Shown: positions 8,404-16,781, counted from the stretch's first letter. The stretch: 64,000 nt of DNA from Algibacter_G agarivorans (GCF_039543245.1 NZ_BAABJJ010000011.1:124001-188000); one strand, 5' to 3'. Numbers and translations: made by a program. The notes: generated by a model from the letters alone, not told the origin.

Positions 8404-9430
8404 CCTGAGTTCGACTTAAGAATTTAGTAAAAAAGAGCTAATTGCGCTGTATTTTGCGTTTCAAATTTAATACTTGGTTTCTTTTCTTGAAACGAATAGG
8501 CAATAAGGCTGGCTACTAAATTGGTAATGAAATTACCAAAACTTCTATGTCTGGAATGTTCAGCTTGGGCTATGTTTTTTAGTTGATCATTTATAGTTTC
8601 TATAACAGACCGTTTTCTGAGCAATATTTTATCTCTCATGGTCATCATCACATTTTTCATATTGTTTCTGATACCGGCAACAAGGTGCAGTCCCTGATCG
8701 AACAACAAGGCTGACAGCTGCTTGGATATGTAACCTTTATCGGCATATAAACTACCTAATATTTTCTTCAGAAAGTTATCCCCTTTTAAAGGCGCTCTAT
8801 CATCCACATTGGCTAGAGTGATAACGAAATCAAGTAGTTCTCCCTTATCGTTTATAATGATGTGAAGCTTAAAACCATAAAACCAGCCCATGGTGGATTT
8901 GCCTATGGAAGCAATATCCTTAAATACCTTGTTCTGCTTTATTCGTTTTTTGTTGCAGGCACGTATAGGGGTAGAATCTATAAACGAAATACCTGTGCAT
9001 TGGCCTAAACAACAAGTCTTCATATAAAGGGTCAATGGTAGCAGGTTGGACTGCATTGGCTCAACAAAACGATTGTATGAGACCGTGTTTGGAAACTCTT
9101 GCTGGAGCTGTTCTTGAACATAGTTTATATAAAAGTGTTTAAAGGCCCTTATTCCGCTTGAATGGAACAAAACCGTAATGGTCACTATCTCGCTGGTTGA
9201 CATCTTGAATTTGCGATTTCTGGTCTTTTTTCCTGTGGAAAGCTGTCGTTTTACTAAAGTAGGTTCAAAAACAAGGCAAAAATCATCGATAGAACAAAAA
9301 ATTTCTGTAATTTTATCTTTAGAGATCATAAGTAGAATGTCTTTTAAAATATTGAAATTCAACACTTTAATATGTTAAATATTCTGCTTTTTCTATGCTT
9401 AAAACTTGCTTTTCTTAGGTCGAACTCAGG
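8404..9430 (-). mobile_element. Complete IS982-family insertion sequence
   Basis: 1027 bp with inverted ends: 8404-8420 reads CCTGAGTTCGACTTAAG, and the reverse complement of 9414-9430 reads CCTGAGTTCGACCTAAG, a match at 16 of 17 positions. It is flanked by a 7-bp direct repeat TTATAAA (8397-8403 and 9431-9437), within the 6-9 bp range expected for the family. Outermost base assignment is ambiguous by one because flank and end share a base. One intact transposase gene fills the element on the minus strand. The intact ends, intact gene and identical target duplication suggest a recent insertion. Confidence 0.88.
8424..9365 (-). CDS. IS982-family transposase
   Basis: 313 residues, full length for the family, with no internal stops. 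It carries out cut-and-paste style transposition through a DDE catalytic core. Seen: TSEIVTITVLFHSSGIRAFKHFY in the N-terminal region, GISFIDSTPIRACNKKRIK with the first catalytic Asp, GWFYGFKLHIIINDKGELLDF, LYADKGYISKQL with the second Asp, and RKRSVIETINDQLKNIAQAEHSRHRS with the catalytic Glu region. A shorter start at the internal Met near residue 13 (MISKDKITEIF) is possible. The gene sits inside TIRs and is probably functional. Confidence 0.92.
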   Translation of the reverse strand: MLNFNILKDILLMISKDKITEIFCSIDDFCLVFEPTLVKRQLSTGKKTRNRKFKMSTSEIVTITVLFHSSGIRAFKHFYINYVQEQLQQEFPNTVSYNRFVEPMQSNLLPLTLYMKTCCLGQCTGISFIDSTPIRACNKKRIKQNKVFKDIASIGKSTMGWFYGFKLHIIINDKGELLDFVITLANVDDRAPLKGDNFLKKILGSLYADKGYISKQLSALLFDQGLHLVAGIRNNMKNVMMTMRDKILLRKRSVIETINDQLKNIAQAEHSRHRSFGNFITNLVASLIAYSFQEKKPSIKFETQNTAQLALFY

Positions 9431-9482
9431 TTATAAATGATTGCTGTGAATTACATAGCTACCAATAATTAGGAATTGCAAT

Positions 9483-9541
9483 TTACTTCTTTATGATTTT
9501 AAAGGAGCCTTTACCTTGATTGGTTTCTAAATTTAAATTAT
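9483..9541 (-). pseudogene. Last residues of a T9SS sorting domain, cut off by an IS
   Basis: Read on the minus strand this gives YNLNLETNQGKGSFKIIKK followed by a stop, the typical end of a type A T9SS sorting domain (basic residues after a FKIIK strand). The matching upstream half lies at 10273-10455; the decayed IS1595-type element separates the two. Confidence 0.7.
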
Positions 9542-10272
9542 AGAGGTCAGTAGTTAGTTACTTATTAATTCTTTGTGATATATTTTATCTCCTAGAACCA
9601 TTTTCGTTATTAGGTTGTTGAAGATCGTAGATTTGCTTTGAGACCTGTTTATTCTGAAGCAAAACTCATTAAAATATCTATTTAGGTTCTCATCGCTTAC
9701 CCAAGAATAGGTTGTCCTGATCCAAGATTTAACCTGGTGTATCATCGTATGGAGAGCTTTAAAGTTCATCCCGTTATTGCTCGGTATTTGGGTAATGTTA
9801 TATGCCTTTTTGGCCTATATCCCCTCCATTGGTCAGTTGTTACATTAGCCTTACGGCTAATATGGTCAACAAAAATGTATTGTAAGGATTGGGCAGAAAA
9901 ATCATTGATTTTCATAGCGTACGCCCATGTAGCTAGCGGATAGGCTCTTTGTGGTCGTCGACATCTCAAAACAAATGAAAAATGCTTTTCTAACCCCAAA
10001 CTTAACCTTATGGAAGAGCGTATTGGCAGTAGCCGATTCAATATGCCCACATATATTACATTGTCTTGCAAAATCCTTTCGGACCTGGCAAGCAGTGTGA
10101 TTGCATTTCAAGCACTTATAATTAGATTTAGACTTCACTGAAGCTAAGTATTCCTTACAATCTTCGTCGGTTTTGAACCGATCAGAGAACTCTAGAAGAT
10201 TTTGACCCTTAAAAATATCCATAAAACTATCACTTTGTTGATTTAAAGATACGTATTTAAATACTGAGCTCT
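9542..10272 (-). mobile_element. Decayed IS1595-family (ISXO2-like) element
   Basis: 731 bp bounded by imperfect inverted ends: AGAGGTCAGTAGTT at 9542-9555 and, reading inward from the other side, AGAGCTCAGTATTT (10272-10259), 12 of 14 identical. No convincing target duplication remains. The transposase inside has lost its centre and is frameshifted. The element interrupts a T9SS sorting-domain remnant. Confidence 0.65.
9554..10222 (-). pseudogene. IS1595-family transposase, internally deleted and frameshifted
   Basis: The N-terminal piece (from 10222) reads MDIFKGQNLLEFSDRF and contains two CxxC zinc-ribbon pairs, then SATANTLFHKVKFGVRKAFF. It runs into a frame change near 9915. The next piece gives YAMKINDFSAQSLQYIFV and TTDQWRGYRP; the last gives MNFKALHTMIHQVKSWIRTT and FNEFCFRINRSQSK. 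Compared with intact family members, the segment between MGVRY and YAMK, including the first catalytic Asp, is missing. The join falls at TACGCTATG (minus strand), a sequence that would be expected on both sides of the lost segment. A second frame break separates the last two pieces. Confidence 0.85.
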
Positions 10273-10455
10273 ATTAAAATATATATCCCACCTATAAGAT
10301 GTGATAATTCTAGAGTGTTTTTATCTTCTAAATCAGCATAAACTGTTTGCCCGATGTTGTTATAAATTGTTGTTTTTAAAACTTTGGTATTATCAGGTAA
10401 TTTGATTGATAATGTGTTTTCAAAAGGACTAGGCTATATTTTTGTAGATTTAAAT
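10273..10455 (-). pseudogene. Remnant of a T9SS type A C-terminal sorting domain
   Basis: Minus-strand translation gives PSPFENTLSIKLPDNTK, VLKTTIYNNIGQTVYADL and DKNTLELSHLIGGIYIL, which together are most of a type A T9SS sorting domain. These domains direct secretion through the Por system and are the C-terminal tail of large exported proteins. A stop codon falls just before the PSPF (normally YPNPF) motif and no host protein precedes it: the next gene upstream ends at 10466 in its own right. The domain's last strand continues at 9541-9483, beyond the inserted element. Confidence 0.72.
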
Positions 10456-10465
10456 AAACGATCTT

Positions 10466-11398
10466 TTAATACCACCCTCTAACATTATAAGTAACACTTT
10501 CTGGTTGGTTTTTACCATAAGCCATGCCTACATCTCTAGCTGCTTGAATCGTATCGGCTTCTACCTCTAAAACTTTTAAAGCATAATTCCAGTCTCTGTC
10601 TCCTAAATCTTTAACACGTGTAGCTATTTTAGCATACAATGCTTTTACTTGAGAAAAACAAGAAGCCGTTGGTTCTATTGAAGACAATAAAAGTCCTGCT
10701 TCGTTTGCAGCATTTATATCTTGGTTGGCTGCCCAAATAGCAGATGCTTCATTTAATTTTATTTTACAGTCCCTATCAATTGTTTTTGTGTAGAGTGGTC
10801 TGATTTTGGACTTAATGGTATTAAAGCAATCACTAGCTTCAGGAACACTGGTTAATGTTAATAAAGCATCTTCAAAATTATTTTGAGCTTCAAAATTTTG
10901 AGCCTTTTTCACCATAAGTCCACAATTTGAATTGTAGTAATCAATAATTTTTTGTTTTCCATTAGAAATGAAACGTTGTATTTCTGGATTCTTTGGCTTT
11001 AATTGTTTTAATGCAGCCATATATGCTTTGTTCTCATTTGTTCCAACACCTTTTAGTGAAAGTGATTGACTAGTAAATAAATTTCCGGCAATCCCATCAC
11101 CAATATAAAGTGTTAAGTCTAAATTTAGAACAATCATAGCTGGTGCTGTACCTGTTATGTTTTTGCTAAGCACATTTATATTAGGAGTTATTATAAACCG
11201 TGAATTATAAACATTATCACTTATGCCATTTTCTGTAATAATTCGACCTAATTTATTTTTAAGCATGTTTTTGGCATGGCTTGGAATACCTTCAGATTGT
11301 TCTGGTAAGTAAGCCCCTAGAGTAATGCCATTATCTTTTTCTTGTGCTCCTAAAAATGGAGCAACAAAAAACATTAGAGTATATATTATTTTTTTCAT
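10466..11398 (-). CDS. Exported protein of unknown function (fifth of exported cluster)
   Basis: 310 residues with a Sec signal peptide (MKKIIYTLMFFVAPFLGAQ) and no lipobox, so periplasmic or surface. I do not recognise a named family. The first 150 residues after the signal have the look of a CsgG/TolB-N-like alpha/beta domain (AKNMLKNKLGRIITENGI, MIVLNLDLTLYIGDGIAG), which is only an impression. The C-terminal half is helical with regularly spaced cysteines (NCGLMVKKAQNFE, ASDCFNTIKSK, DRDCKIKLNEA, TASCFSQVKALY) and may be a repeat array of helical hairpins. It ends in NVRGWY. It follows the DUF6175-like gene by 33 bp on the same strand. Confidence 0.8.
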   Translation of the reverse strand: MKKIIYTLMFFVAPFLGAQEKDNGITLGAYLPEQSEGIPSHAKNMLKNKLGRIITENGISDNVYNSRFIITPNINVLSKNITGTAPAMIVLNLDLTLYIGDGIAGNLFTSQSLSLKGVGTNENKAYMAALKQLKPKNPEIQRFISNGKQKIIDYYNSNCGLMVKKAQNFEAQNNFEDALLTLTSVPEASDCFNTIKSKIRPLYTKTIDRDCKIKLNEASAIWAANQDINAANEAGLLLSSIEPTASCFSQVKALYAKIATRVKDLGDRDWNYALKVLEVEADTIQAARDVGMAYGKNQPESVTYNVRGWY

Positions 11399-11431
11399 CT
11401 TAAAATTGTTTATTAAATACCTTTAGTTATA

Positions 11432-12388
11432 TTATTTTCCACCTAAAATGATGGTAGCTCTACCTAGCCCTTTCATTACCAATTTGTTTGGTATGTTATA
11501 AGGTGCATTTTTTAAGAACTTACTTAATCCGCTTGTGTAACGTCTTGCATCGATAGCTCTATTTTTTTCATTGTATAATGGAATTCTCACTTGCTCAAAC
11601 AATGCCATACTCTCAGTCATATCGGTAGTGCTGAATCTGCCTTGAACTGTATTTTCGGCTAACCAATCTTCAATAATAAAACCCAGTTCTTCATCGCCAA
11701 ATTCAGTTTCTAAATCACCATCCCAATCATCCCATTTTTGAATGCGAACAATTATTTCTCTTCCGTTTTCAAACATATCATCAAAATGTATTTGTAATGA
11801 TTCGGTAAAATTATCCATATGTGCTAGTACAGCTTCTGAAAGCAATACTGGTAATTCTGCAGAAAAAGAAGGAGCACCTGTTCCAACAGCAGTTGCAACT
11901 TGTTTGTCAGTATAAGAATCTAAACCTTGAAGATTAAATGTAACAGATTTTTTAGGCCCCGTTTTATTAACTGTCCAGGTTAGTTGTAAGATAATATCTG
12001 CTTTAGCAACTTTCTTGAAAGCATCAATAGGGCTTTCATTAATTCCGCTCCCAGAGTTTTTAGAACTTCTTAAATTATCTTCAGCCATATTAGAATTTAA
12101 TGTTTTAATAACAGACTCCATGTTTTTTAGTGGAAAACCTCTTTCGCCCATCATACCATTTATATGGCTTATAACTTGGATTACTTCGGCATTTTCTTGA
12201 AAAGCTTTTTTGTAATCGGGTACTTTAACAGAGGAGCCTTGGTCGTTAAAAGTCATCATGTAACCATTTGTGTTACACCATACATCGCTAGGTACTACCA
12301 TAAGTGTTGGTTTTTTAGCTTGACTAAATACCATAGCACTTGTTAATAAAAATAAAATTGAAAATATTAGTTGTACTGTTTTTTTCAT
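11432..12388 (-). CDS. Exported DUF6175-like protein
   Basis: 318 residues with a signal peptide ending at MVFSQA (about residue 24). I place it in the Bacteroidota family DUF6175 from recall of PTLMVVPSDVWCNTNGYM and YKKAFQENAEVIQVISHING; that assignment is not checked. The segments ADIILQLTWTVNKTGPKKS and LQGLDSYTDKQVATAVGTG look like the core of a CsgG/LpoB-like alpha/beta domain, and the C-terminal half includes an acidic DDWDGDLETEFGDEELGF stretch. It lies 16 bp after the 173-residue gene and 33 bp before the 310-residue gene, in one apparent operon. Function unknown; periplasmic or outer-membrane location is inferred from the signal. Confidence 0.78.
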   Translation of the reverse strand: MKKTVQLIFSILFLLTSAMVFSQAKKPTLMVVPSDVWCNTNGYMMTFNDQGSSVKVPDYKKAFQENAEVIQVISHINGMMGERGFPLKNMESVIKTLNSNMAEDNLRSSKNSGSGINESPIDAFKKVAKADIILQLTWTVNKTGPKKSVTFNLQGLDSYTDKQVATAVGTGAPSFSAELPVLLSEAVLAHMDNFTESLQIHFDDMFENGREIIVRIQKWDDWDGDLETEFGDEELGFIIEDWLAENTVQGRFSTTDMTESMALFEQVRIPLYNEKNRAIDARRYTSGLSKFLKNAPYNIPNKLVMKGLGRATIILGGK

Positions 12389-12404
12389 GATTCCGTTGTT
12401 TAAA

Positions 12405-12926
12405 TTAAAATCCAGAAGCTAAGCCTCTAACAATGTTTTCTTTTTCTAGACGCTTTCTAAGTTGCTCAAACTGAACGTTTACAATAATGCCTATTTTGTA
12501 TTCTCGCTTACTAACTTTTAAGCGGTCTCCTGGTGCTATACTGCCATCAGTTGCAGCGGAAACGTATTTTAGATACTCACCGCCATCAGCAAAAAATGCT
12601 TCGAAGAATTCTTTAAATTCTTCTTCAGTGTCTACGGACTTTACTAGGGGCTTTAATGAAGTGCATCCTTGCCCACCACCAGCATAACCTTTAAAAATAA
12701 CGCCATGAACGGCATTTTTCATGCCTCTAGATATGGCATGTTTAGGGTTTTTTGAGTATGACCATACTTTTACCAACTTTGAGCCTTGTTTTGCTATACC
12801 TTCACATTCTAAATCATAACGCCAGATTTTTGTGTCTTCATTGGCTTTGTTTTTTTTCCATTGGGCGTTAGCTGTCATACCTAGCAGAACAATGAATAAT
12901 ATTGCAATTGGGTGTTTTAGTTTCAT
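12405..12926 (-). CDS. Small exported protein of unknown function
   Basis: 173 residues with a signal peptide ending at MTANAQ. Not recognised. Seen: WRYDLECEGIAKQGSKLVKV, a glycine-rich YAGGGQGCTSLKP, and a conserved-looking tail IGIIVNVQFEQLRKRLEKEN. Two cysteines (in LECEG and QGCTS) could form a disulfide. It lies 20 bp after the 727-residue gene. The spacer before it, including its ATG, is almost copied in the spacer before the 727-residue gene (see the direct repeat at 12922-13070 and 15146-15295). Confidence 0.78.
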   Translation of the reverse strand: MKLKHPIAILFIVLLGMTANAQWKKNKANEDTKIWRYDLECEGIAKQGSKLVKVWSYSKNPKHAISRGMKNAVHGVIFKGYAGGGQGCTSLKPLVKSVDTEEEFKEFFEAFFADGGEYLKYVSAATDGSIAPGDRLKVSKREYKIGIIVNVQFEQLRKRLEKENIVRGLASGF

Positions 12927-13070
12927 ATTAATATAATTTAAGTGAATTAATTTAGTTGTCTGATTAGCATTCCTGAGAAATACTTATTCTTTGATCCTGT
13001 AAAGGTGGTATATTCAAATTCGGAATTAGACTCCTCTTCATCAGCCATAAATCTATTATCCCAAATATGA
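12922..13070. repeat. Direct repeat, copy 1 (gene 3' end plus spacer)
   Basis: By eye this stretch is nearly identical to 15146-15295. It covers the ATG of the small exported gene, the spacer (ATATTAATATAATTTAAGTG against ATATTAATATGATTTAAGTG in the other copy) and about 120 bp of coding 3' end of the 727-residue gene. Nucleotide identity drops further into the genes although the protein similarity continues. Confidence 0.8.
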
Positions 13071-15130
13071 GCTTTGTCAACTTTTATTACCCCTATACGT
13101 TTGTATTCTGTTAGGCCTTCTTTATTAATAATTTGTTCTAAAACTTCATATTTGTCCCCTTTTTCTATACCTTCTTTTAAGCCTATTTTTGCAGATAAAG
13201 GGTCGCCACTTAATAAAGGTGATTTAGTCCTAAAAACCTCATATTTACGTTGTAACTTTGCTATGGACTTATTGGTAGATTTCACCGTAGCTACAGAAAT
13301 CAAATCTGTATCGGATTTTTTAGTAAAAACAGAACTTTGCAAATCTGCCCATGCACTTTCTGTTCCTACTAGCTCTAATCGAAATGCATCCGATTTATCA
13401 AAAGCTTCCTTTTTATTAGCTTCAAATTCATTATCTGTTGTCCAGTAATCGTTATAAAAAGTAGCTGCAACTTCTTCGTTCCAAACTAATTTGTATAAAT
13501 ACGTCGTAGATTTTATAACATAACCTTTACCTGCAATAGAGGTTCCTACTTGAACAGCTGTTGCAATGTTAGAAACATTGCTTCCACCTGGGACAAATGA
13601 TGCTGCAGTTGATAAAAAACCTAATGCTTTGCCAGCTTTTTCTGCAATTTCTTCTTTATCAGTATATTTATAGTCATTAACAACTACAAATGTGTTTTTA
13701 ATTAACTCCTCTCCTGCGTCTGTTAATAAAGCGAATCCTCTTTCATTATTTAAGGCTATACTAACATCTAAATCAGTAGCGTTGTAAGAACCTCTTTCAG
13801 AGATTAAATCCATATTGAAACCTCCTTTTTCACTTCTATTAAACCATTTTGAAACTAATTCCTTTGCGATATTATTTGTAGATAGAAAATCATTAATAAT
13901 ATAAGTTTTGTCTTTAGCTTCATTAGGAGTACTTATAATATATGGGCCTACATTGTGATCATTAAATTTTTCAGGAACATCAATATTACCAAATGTATTT
14001 TTAATAGTATTGGTGTGTTGATGAACAGGGTTGTTTATCATAAGTGTATATAAAGAACTACGCCTGTATACAGCTGTATTAGTACTATCTGACGCATCTT
14101 TTTTTACCCCTCTTTTTGTTATAGAAAATGCATTACTACTAATTGTATTTTTGTCATGCTTTATAGAATGATTTTTAGGCTTGTTTGCTATTAAATCTGT
14201 TAGGGCTTTATCTCGTTTATTAGTTCCTCCAGAAATACTTACTAATGACGGATCGTTTTTATCCTCCTCAGCTTTTTTTCTTAGGCCTATTTTACGTTTT
14301 AAAATTTCTGCTTTCTCATAATCTTCTTCGGCAATTGCTTTTTGTTTTTCAACCTCTAAATCAGATACGGTAATCTTCTTTGTTGAAATATAATCTTTTA
14401 AAATACTTGCCAATGTATAATTCTCTTCAGAAACTGCTTTAGTTTTGGCAGCTTTTAATTCTTCTAATGTCATGTTTGAATAATCTACACTAGAAGCTAC
14501 ACTTGTTTGACTTTGCACAGCATAAGAGTTTATAGCCAATAGAGAATTTGCTTTATCGAAATTCCCTGGGTTAAGGCTGTTAACTCTTGCTGTTAAAATT
14601 TGCTTATATTTAATTTGTGGCTCCTCTAGCTCGGCATAATCGACTTCTACTGGTTCTTTCTTTTCGATTTTTTCTTTAAATTCAATTAATTCTTTTGAAT
14701 CAAATGATACATCAATCAAATGAATACCTTTATCAACATTCGTTTTTAAATAATATGTATTGCCTGCCTTTAAATAAATCTTTTTAGAACCAATAGATTT
14801 TCTTGCCTTTCTTGCCTTTTGACTATTTACAGGAGGAATAAAAGCACTAAAAACATGTTCTCCAGGGGCGCAATCATATTTTAAATAATTCCCTCTGGAA
14901 ATTTTTCCAATAATATTAGAATTGTCTGCTATAAAATAATTAGTAAAAGTATTAGGATTACTAGAAGAAGCCTTAGCTGCTAAAGTGTATGGGTGCAAAG
15001 CCATAAGAACACCACCAATTTTTCTAGATTCTCGAGCTATGTATATAGTTGCATTCTCAGAATTTTCGTCTTCTTGAGAAAAAGAAAATGAACTGAACAA
15101 AACTATTATAGTAAATAAAAATTGTCTCAT
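12947..15130 (-). CDS. Large exported protein: DUF2846-like + UVR-like repeats + unknown C-terminal domain
   Basis: 727 residues. Signal peptide ends near SFSFSQ (residue 19). Residues about 27-150 resemble a DUF2846-type domain (NYLKYDCAPGEHVFSAFIPP at 81-100, AGNTYYLKTNVDKGIHLIDV at 122-141). Residues about 221-285 hold two helical hairpins like the UvrB/UvrC (UVR) motif: LEELKAAKTKAVSEENYTLA and LEVEKQKAIAEEDYEKAEIL. From about 356 (RRSSLYTLMINNP) to the end it is homologous to the next gene upstream, closing with KYEVLEQIINKEG, HIWDNRFMADEE and YFSGMLIRQ. The C-terminal domain is widespread in Bacteroidota in my memory but has no function I can name. Middle member of the exported cluster. 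Confidence 0.82.
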   Translation of the reverse strand: MRQFLFTIIVLFSSFSFSQEDENSENATIYIARESRKIGGVLMALHPYTLAAKASSSNPNTFTNYFIADNSNIIGKISRGNYLKYDCAPGEHVFSAFIPPVNSQKARKARKSIGSKKIYLKAGNTYYLKTNVDKGIHLIDVSFDSKELIEFKEKIEKKEPVEVDYAELEEPQIKYKQILTARVNSLNPGNFDKANSLLAINSYAVQSQTSVASSVDYSNMTLEELKAAKTKAVSEENYTLASILKDYISTKKITVSDLEVEKQKAIAEEDYEKAEILKRKIGLRKKAEEDKNDPSLVSISGGTNKRDKALTDLIANKPKNHSIKHDKNTISSNAFSITKRGVKKDASDSTNTAVYRRSSLYTLMINNPVHQHTNTIKNTFGNIDVPEKFNDHNVGPYIISTPNEAKDKTYIINDFLSTNNIAKELVSKWFNRSEKGGFNMDLISERGSYNATDLDVSIALNNERGFALLTDAGEELIKNTFVVVNDYKYTDKEEIAEKAGKALGFLSTAASFVPGGSNVSNIATAVQVGTSIAGKGYVIKSTTYLYKLVWNEEVAATFYNDYWTTDNEFEANKKEAFDKSDAFRLELVGTESAWADLQSSVFTKKSDTDLISVATVKSTNKSIAKLQRKYEVFRTKSPLLSGDPLSAKIGLKEGIEKGDKYEVLEQIINKEGLTEYKRIGVIKVDKAHIWDNRFMADEEESNSEFEYTTFTGSKNKYFSGMLIRQLN

Positions 15131-15145
15131 TATAGGTTAGTTTGT

Positions 15146-15295
15146 TTTTTCATATTAATATGATTTAAGTGAATTAATTTATTTGTCTGATAAGCATTCC
15201 TGAGAAATACTTGTTTTTTGACCCTGTAAAGGTGGTATATTCAAATTCGGATTTGGACTCCTCTTCATCAGCCATAAATCTGTTGTCCCAAATAT
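15146..15295. repeat. Direct repeat, copy 2, with vestigial start codon
   Basis: Second copy of the repeat at 12922-13070, covering the 3' end of the 427-residue gene and the spacer after it. The ATG that starts the next gene in copy 1 is kept here (minus strand, about 15152), but it opens only a seven-codon reading frame (MKKQTNL, stop) that ends just before the true ATG of the 727-residue gene. This looks like the scar of a tandem duplication or gene conversion. Confidence 0.75.
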
Positions 15296-16457
15296 GAGTT
15301 TTGTCAACTTTTATTACCCCTACACGTTTGTATTCAGTTAGACCTTCTTTGTTAATAACTTGCTCTAAAACTTCATATTTATCACCTTTTTCTAGACCTT
15401 CCTTTAAACCTATTTTTGCTGATAAAGGGTCGCCGCTTAATAATGGTGATTTTGTTCTAAAAGTCTCGTATTTTCTTTGAAGTTTTGCTATAACATTATC
15501 TACAGCTCTTACAGTTGCTACAGAAATTAAATCTTCATTAGATTTTTTTGTTAATATAGTACTTTGGATGTCTGCCCAAGAAGTTTCTGTTCCAACCAAT
15601 TCAATTTTAAATATATCGGTTTCATCAAAGGCTTTTTTCTTTTCCAAATCAAGCGAAGCATCGTCAGTCCAAAAATCATTATAGAATGTTGCAGCAACCT
15701 CTTCATTCCAAACAAGTTTATATAAATAAGCTGTTGTTTTTATGATGTAACCTTTGCCCATAGCACCCACACCAAGTGAGGCTGCATCCGCCGCCAAGGC
15801 AATATCACTGTTTCCAGTGTAGGTTGCTACCATAGAAAGTAAGCCTTTTGCTTTAGAGGCCACTTCTTCTTTATTGGTATATTTAAAATCGTTAACAATT
15901 ACAAAAGTGTTATTGATTAACTCTTCTCCAGCATCAGCAAGAAGGGCATAACCTCGTTCTGTGTTTTTTGCAATTTTAATATCTAAATCAGATGCGTTAT
16001 AAGATCCTCTTTCGGCAATTAAATCCATATTAAAACCACCAGCGTCACTTCTATTAAACCACTTGGTTACCATGGATTTAGCAATGGCGCTACTATCTAA
16101 ATAATTAAAGACCGCTATTTGCTGATTTTCTTTTAATTTCTTTTTTCCTCCAAATTTTGGCATTCCAGACAACAAACTTTTTTTTTGAGTATTAGCCTCA
16201 TCAGACTCCTCAATAGATAATGAATCAATTTTAGAAATAGTTCTGATGTCGATAATATGGTCATTAAATTTATCGGGAATAGGGGCATTCTTGAAAGTTG
16301 TTTGAATAATTTCACTGTGCTCTCTATTGCTATCACTAAGCATAAGGGTGTATAATGAACTTCGCTTGTATTTAATATCAGTAGCGGTTTCTTGTGAAAA
16401 TGATAAAATACTAATTAGTAGAGCCGAGAAAGTAAACAGCTTTCTTGAAATTTCCAT
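15174..16457 (-). CDS. Exported protein of unknown function, paralogue of the C-terminal domain of its neighbour
   Basis: 427 residues; signal peptide ends at LSFSQ (about 22). Mature protein begins with YKRSSLYTLMLSDSNREHSE and PDKFNDHIIDIRT, continues with VTKWFNRSDAGGFNMDLIAE and ADAGEELINNTFVIVNDF, a glycine/alanine-rich hydrophobic stretch near SLGVGAMGKGYIIK, and ends with the KYEVLEQVINKEG / HIWDNRFMADEE block. It aligns along its length with residues 356-727 of the downstream gene, apart from an insert around residues 75-110 rich in lysine. First gene of the five-gene exported cluster, with 371 bp of non-coding DNA upstream, so the operon promoter should lie there. Confidence 0.82.
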   Translation of the reverse strand: MEISRKLFTFSALLISILSFSQETATDIKYKRSSLYTLMLSDSNREHSEIIQTTFKNAPIPDKFNDHIIDIRTISKIDSLSIEESDEANTQKKSLLSGMPKFGGKKKLKENQQIAVFNYLDSSAIAKSMVTKWFNRSDAGGFNMDLIAERGSYNASDLDIKIAKNTERGYALLADAGEELINNTFVIVNDFKYTNKEEVASKAKGLLSMVATYTGNSDIALAADAASLGVGAMGKGYIIKTTAYLYKLVWNEEVAATFYNDFWTDDASLDLEKKKAFDETDIFKIELVGTETSWADIQSTILTKKSNEDLISVATVRAVDNVIAKLQRKYETFRTKSPLLSGDPLSAKIGLKEGLEKGDKYEVLEQVINKEGLTEYKRVGVIKVDKTHIWDNRFMADEEESKSEFEYTTFTGSKNKYFSGMLIRQIN

Positions 16458-16781
16458 TTAGATGAATTTTTGGATGGTTAATAACAATGAAATTAAATTA
16501 TAATTTCTTTTTTCATTTATTATTAATTTGAACTCTTAGGGAATGTTAATTTAAATAAAAAGAATAAACACGAAAGCTAAATAGGTCGAACTACATGAAT
16601 TTTCGTTGAATTGTTTTTCTTTTTCCTGTAATTTAATAAGAAAATAATGATGTAATTTAATAAAACACTTATTCTAATATTAGTTAATCAACTAAGAAAT
16701 AAGTTTTTTTAAAAAATGAGTCAGCTCTAAGGGTTTTTAAAAGCATTGACTGGGTTGTAGGAATTAGATAATAAAAAAAAT
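16458..16781. other. Intergenic region between the exported cluster and gltBD
   Basis: Strongly AT-rich, without an open frame or RNA I can support. It should hold the promoter of the leftward exported cluster, but I found no clear TTG-N19-TAnnTTTG pair. The gltBD terminator follows on its right. Confidence 0.5.

Noticed and set aside
9737..9943. Plus-strand open frame across the IS1595-type remnant
   Set aside because: The minus strand gives recognisable transposase motifs over the same DNA; the plus frame gives none.
16580..16600. TAGGTCGAACT, similar to the end of the IS982 element
   Set aside because: Only about 11 matching bases without the outer CCTGAG part or a second end; most likely chance.
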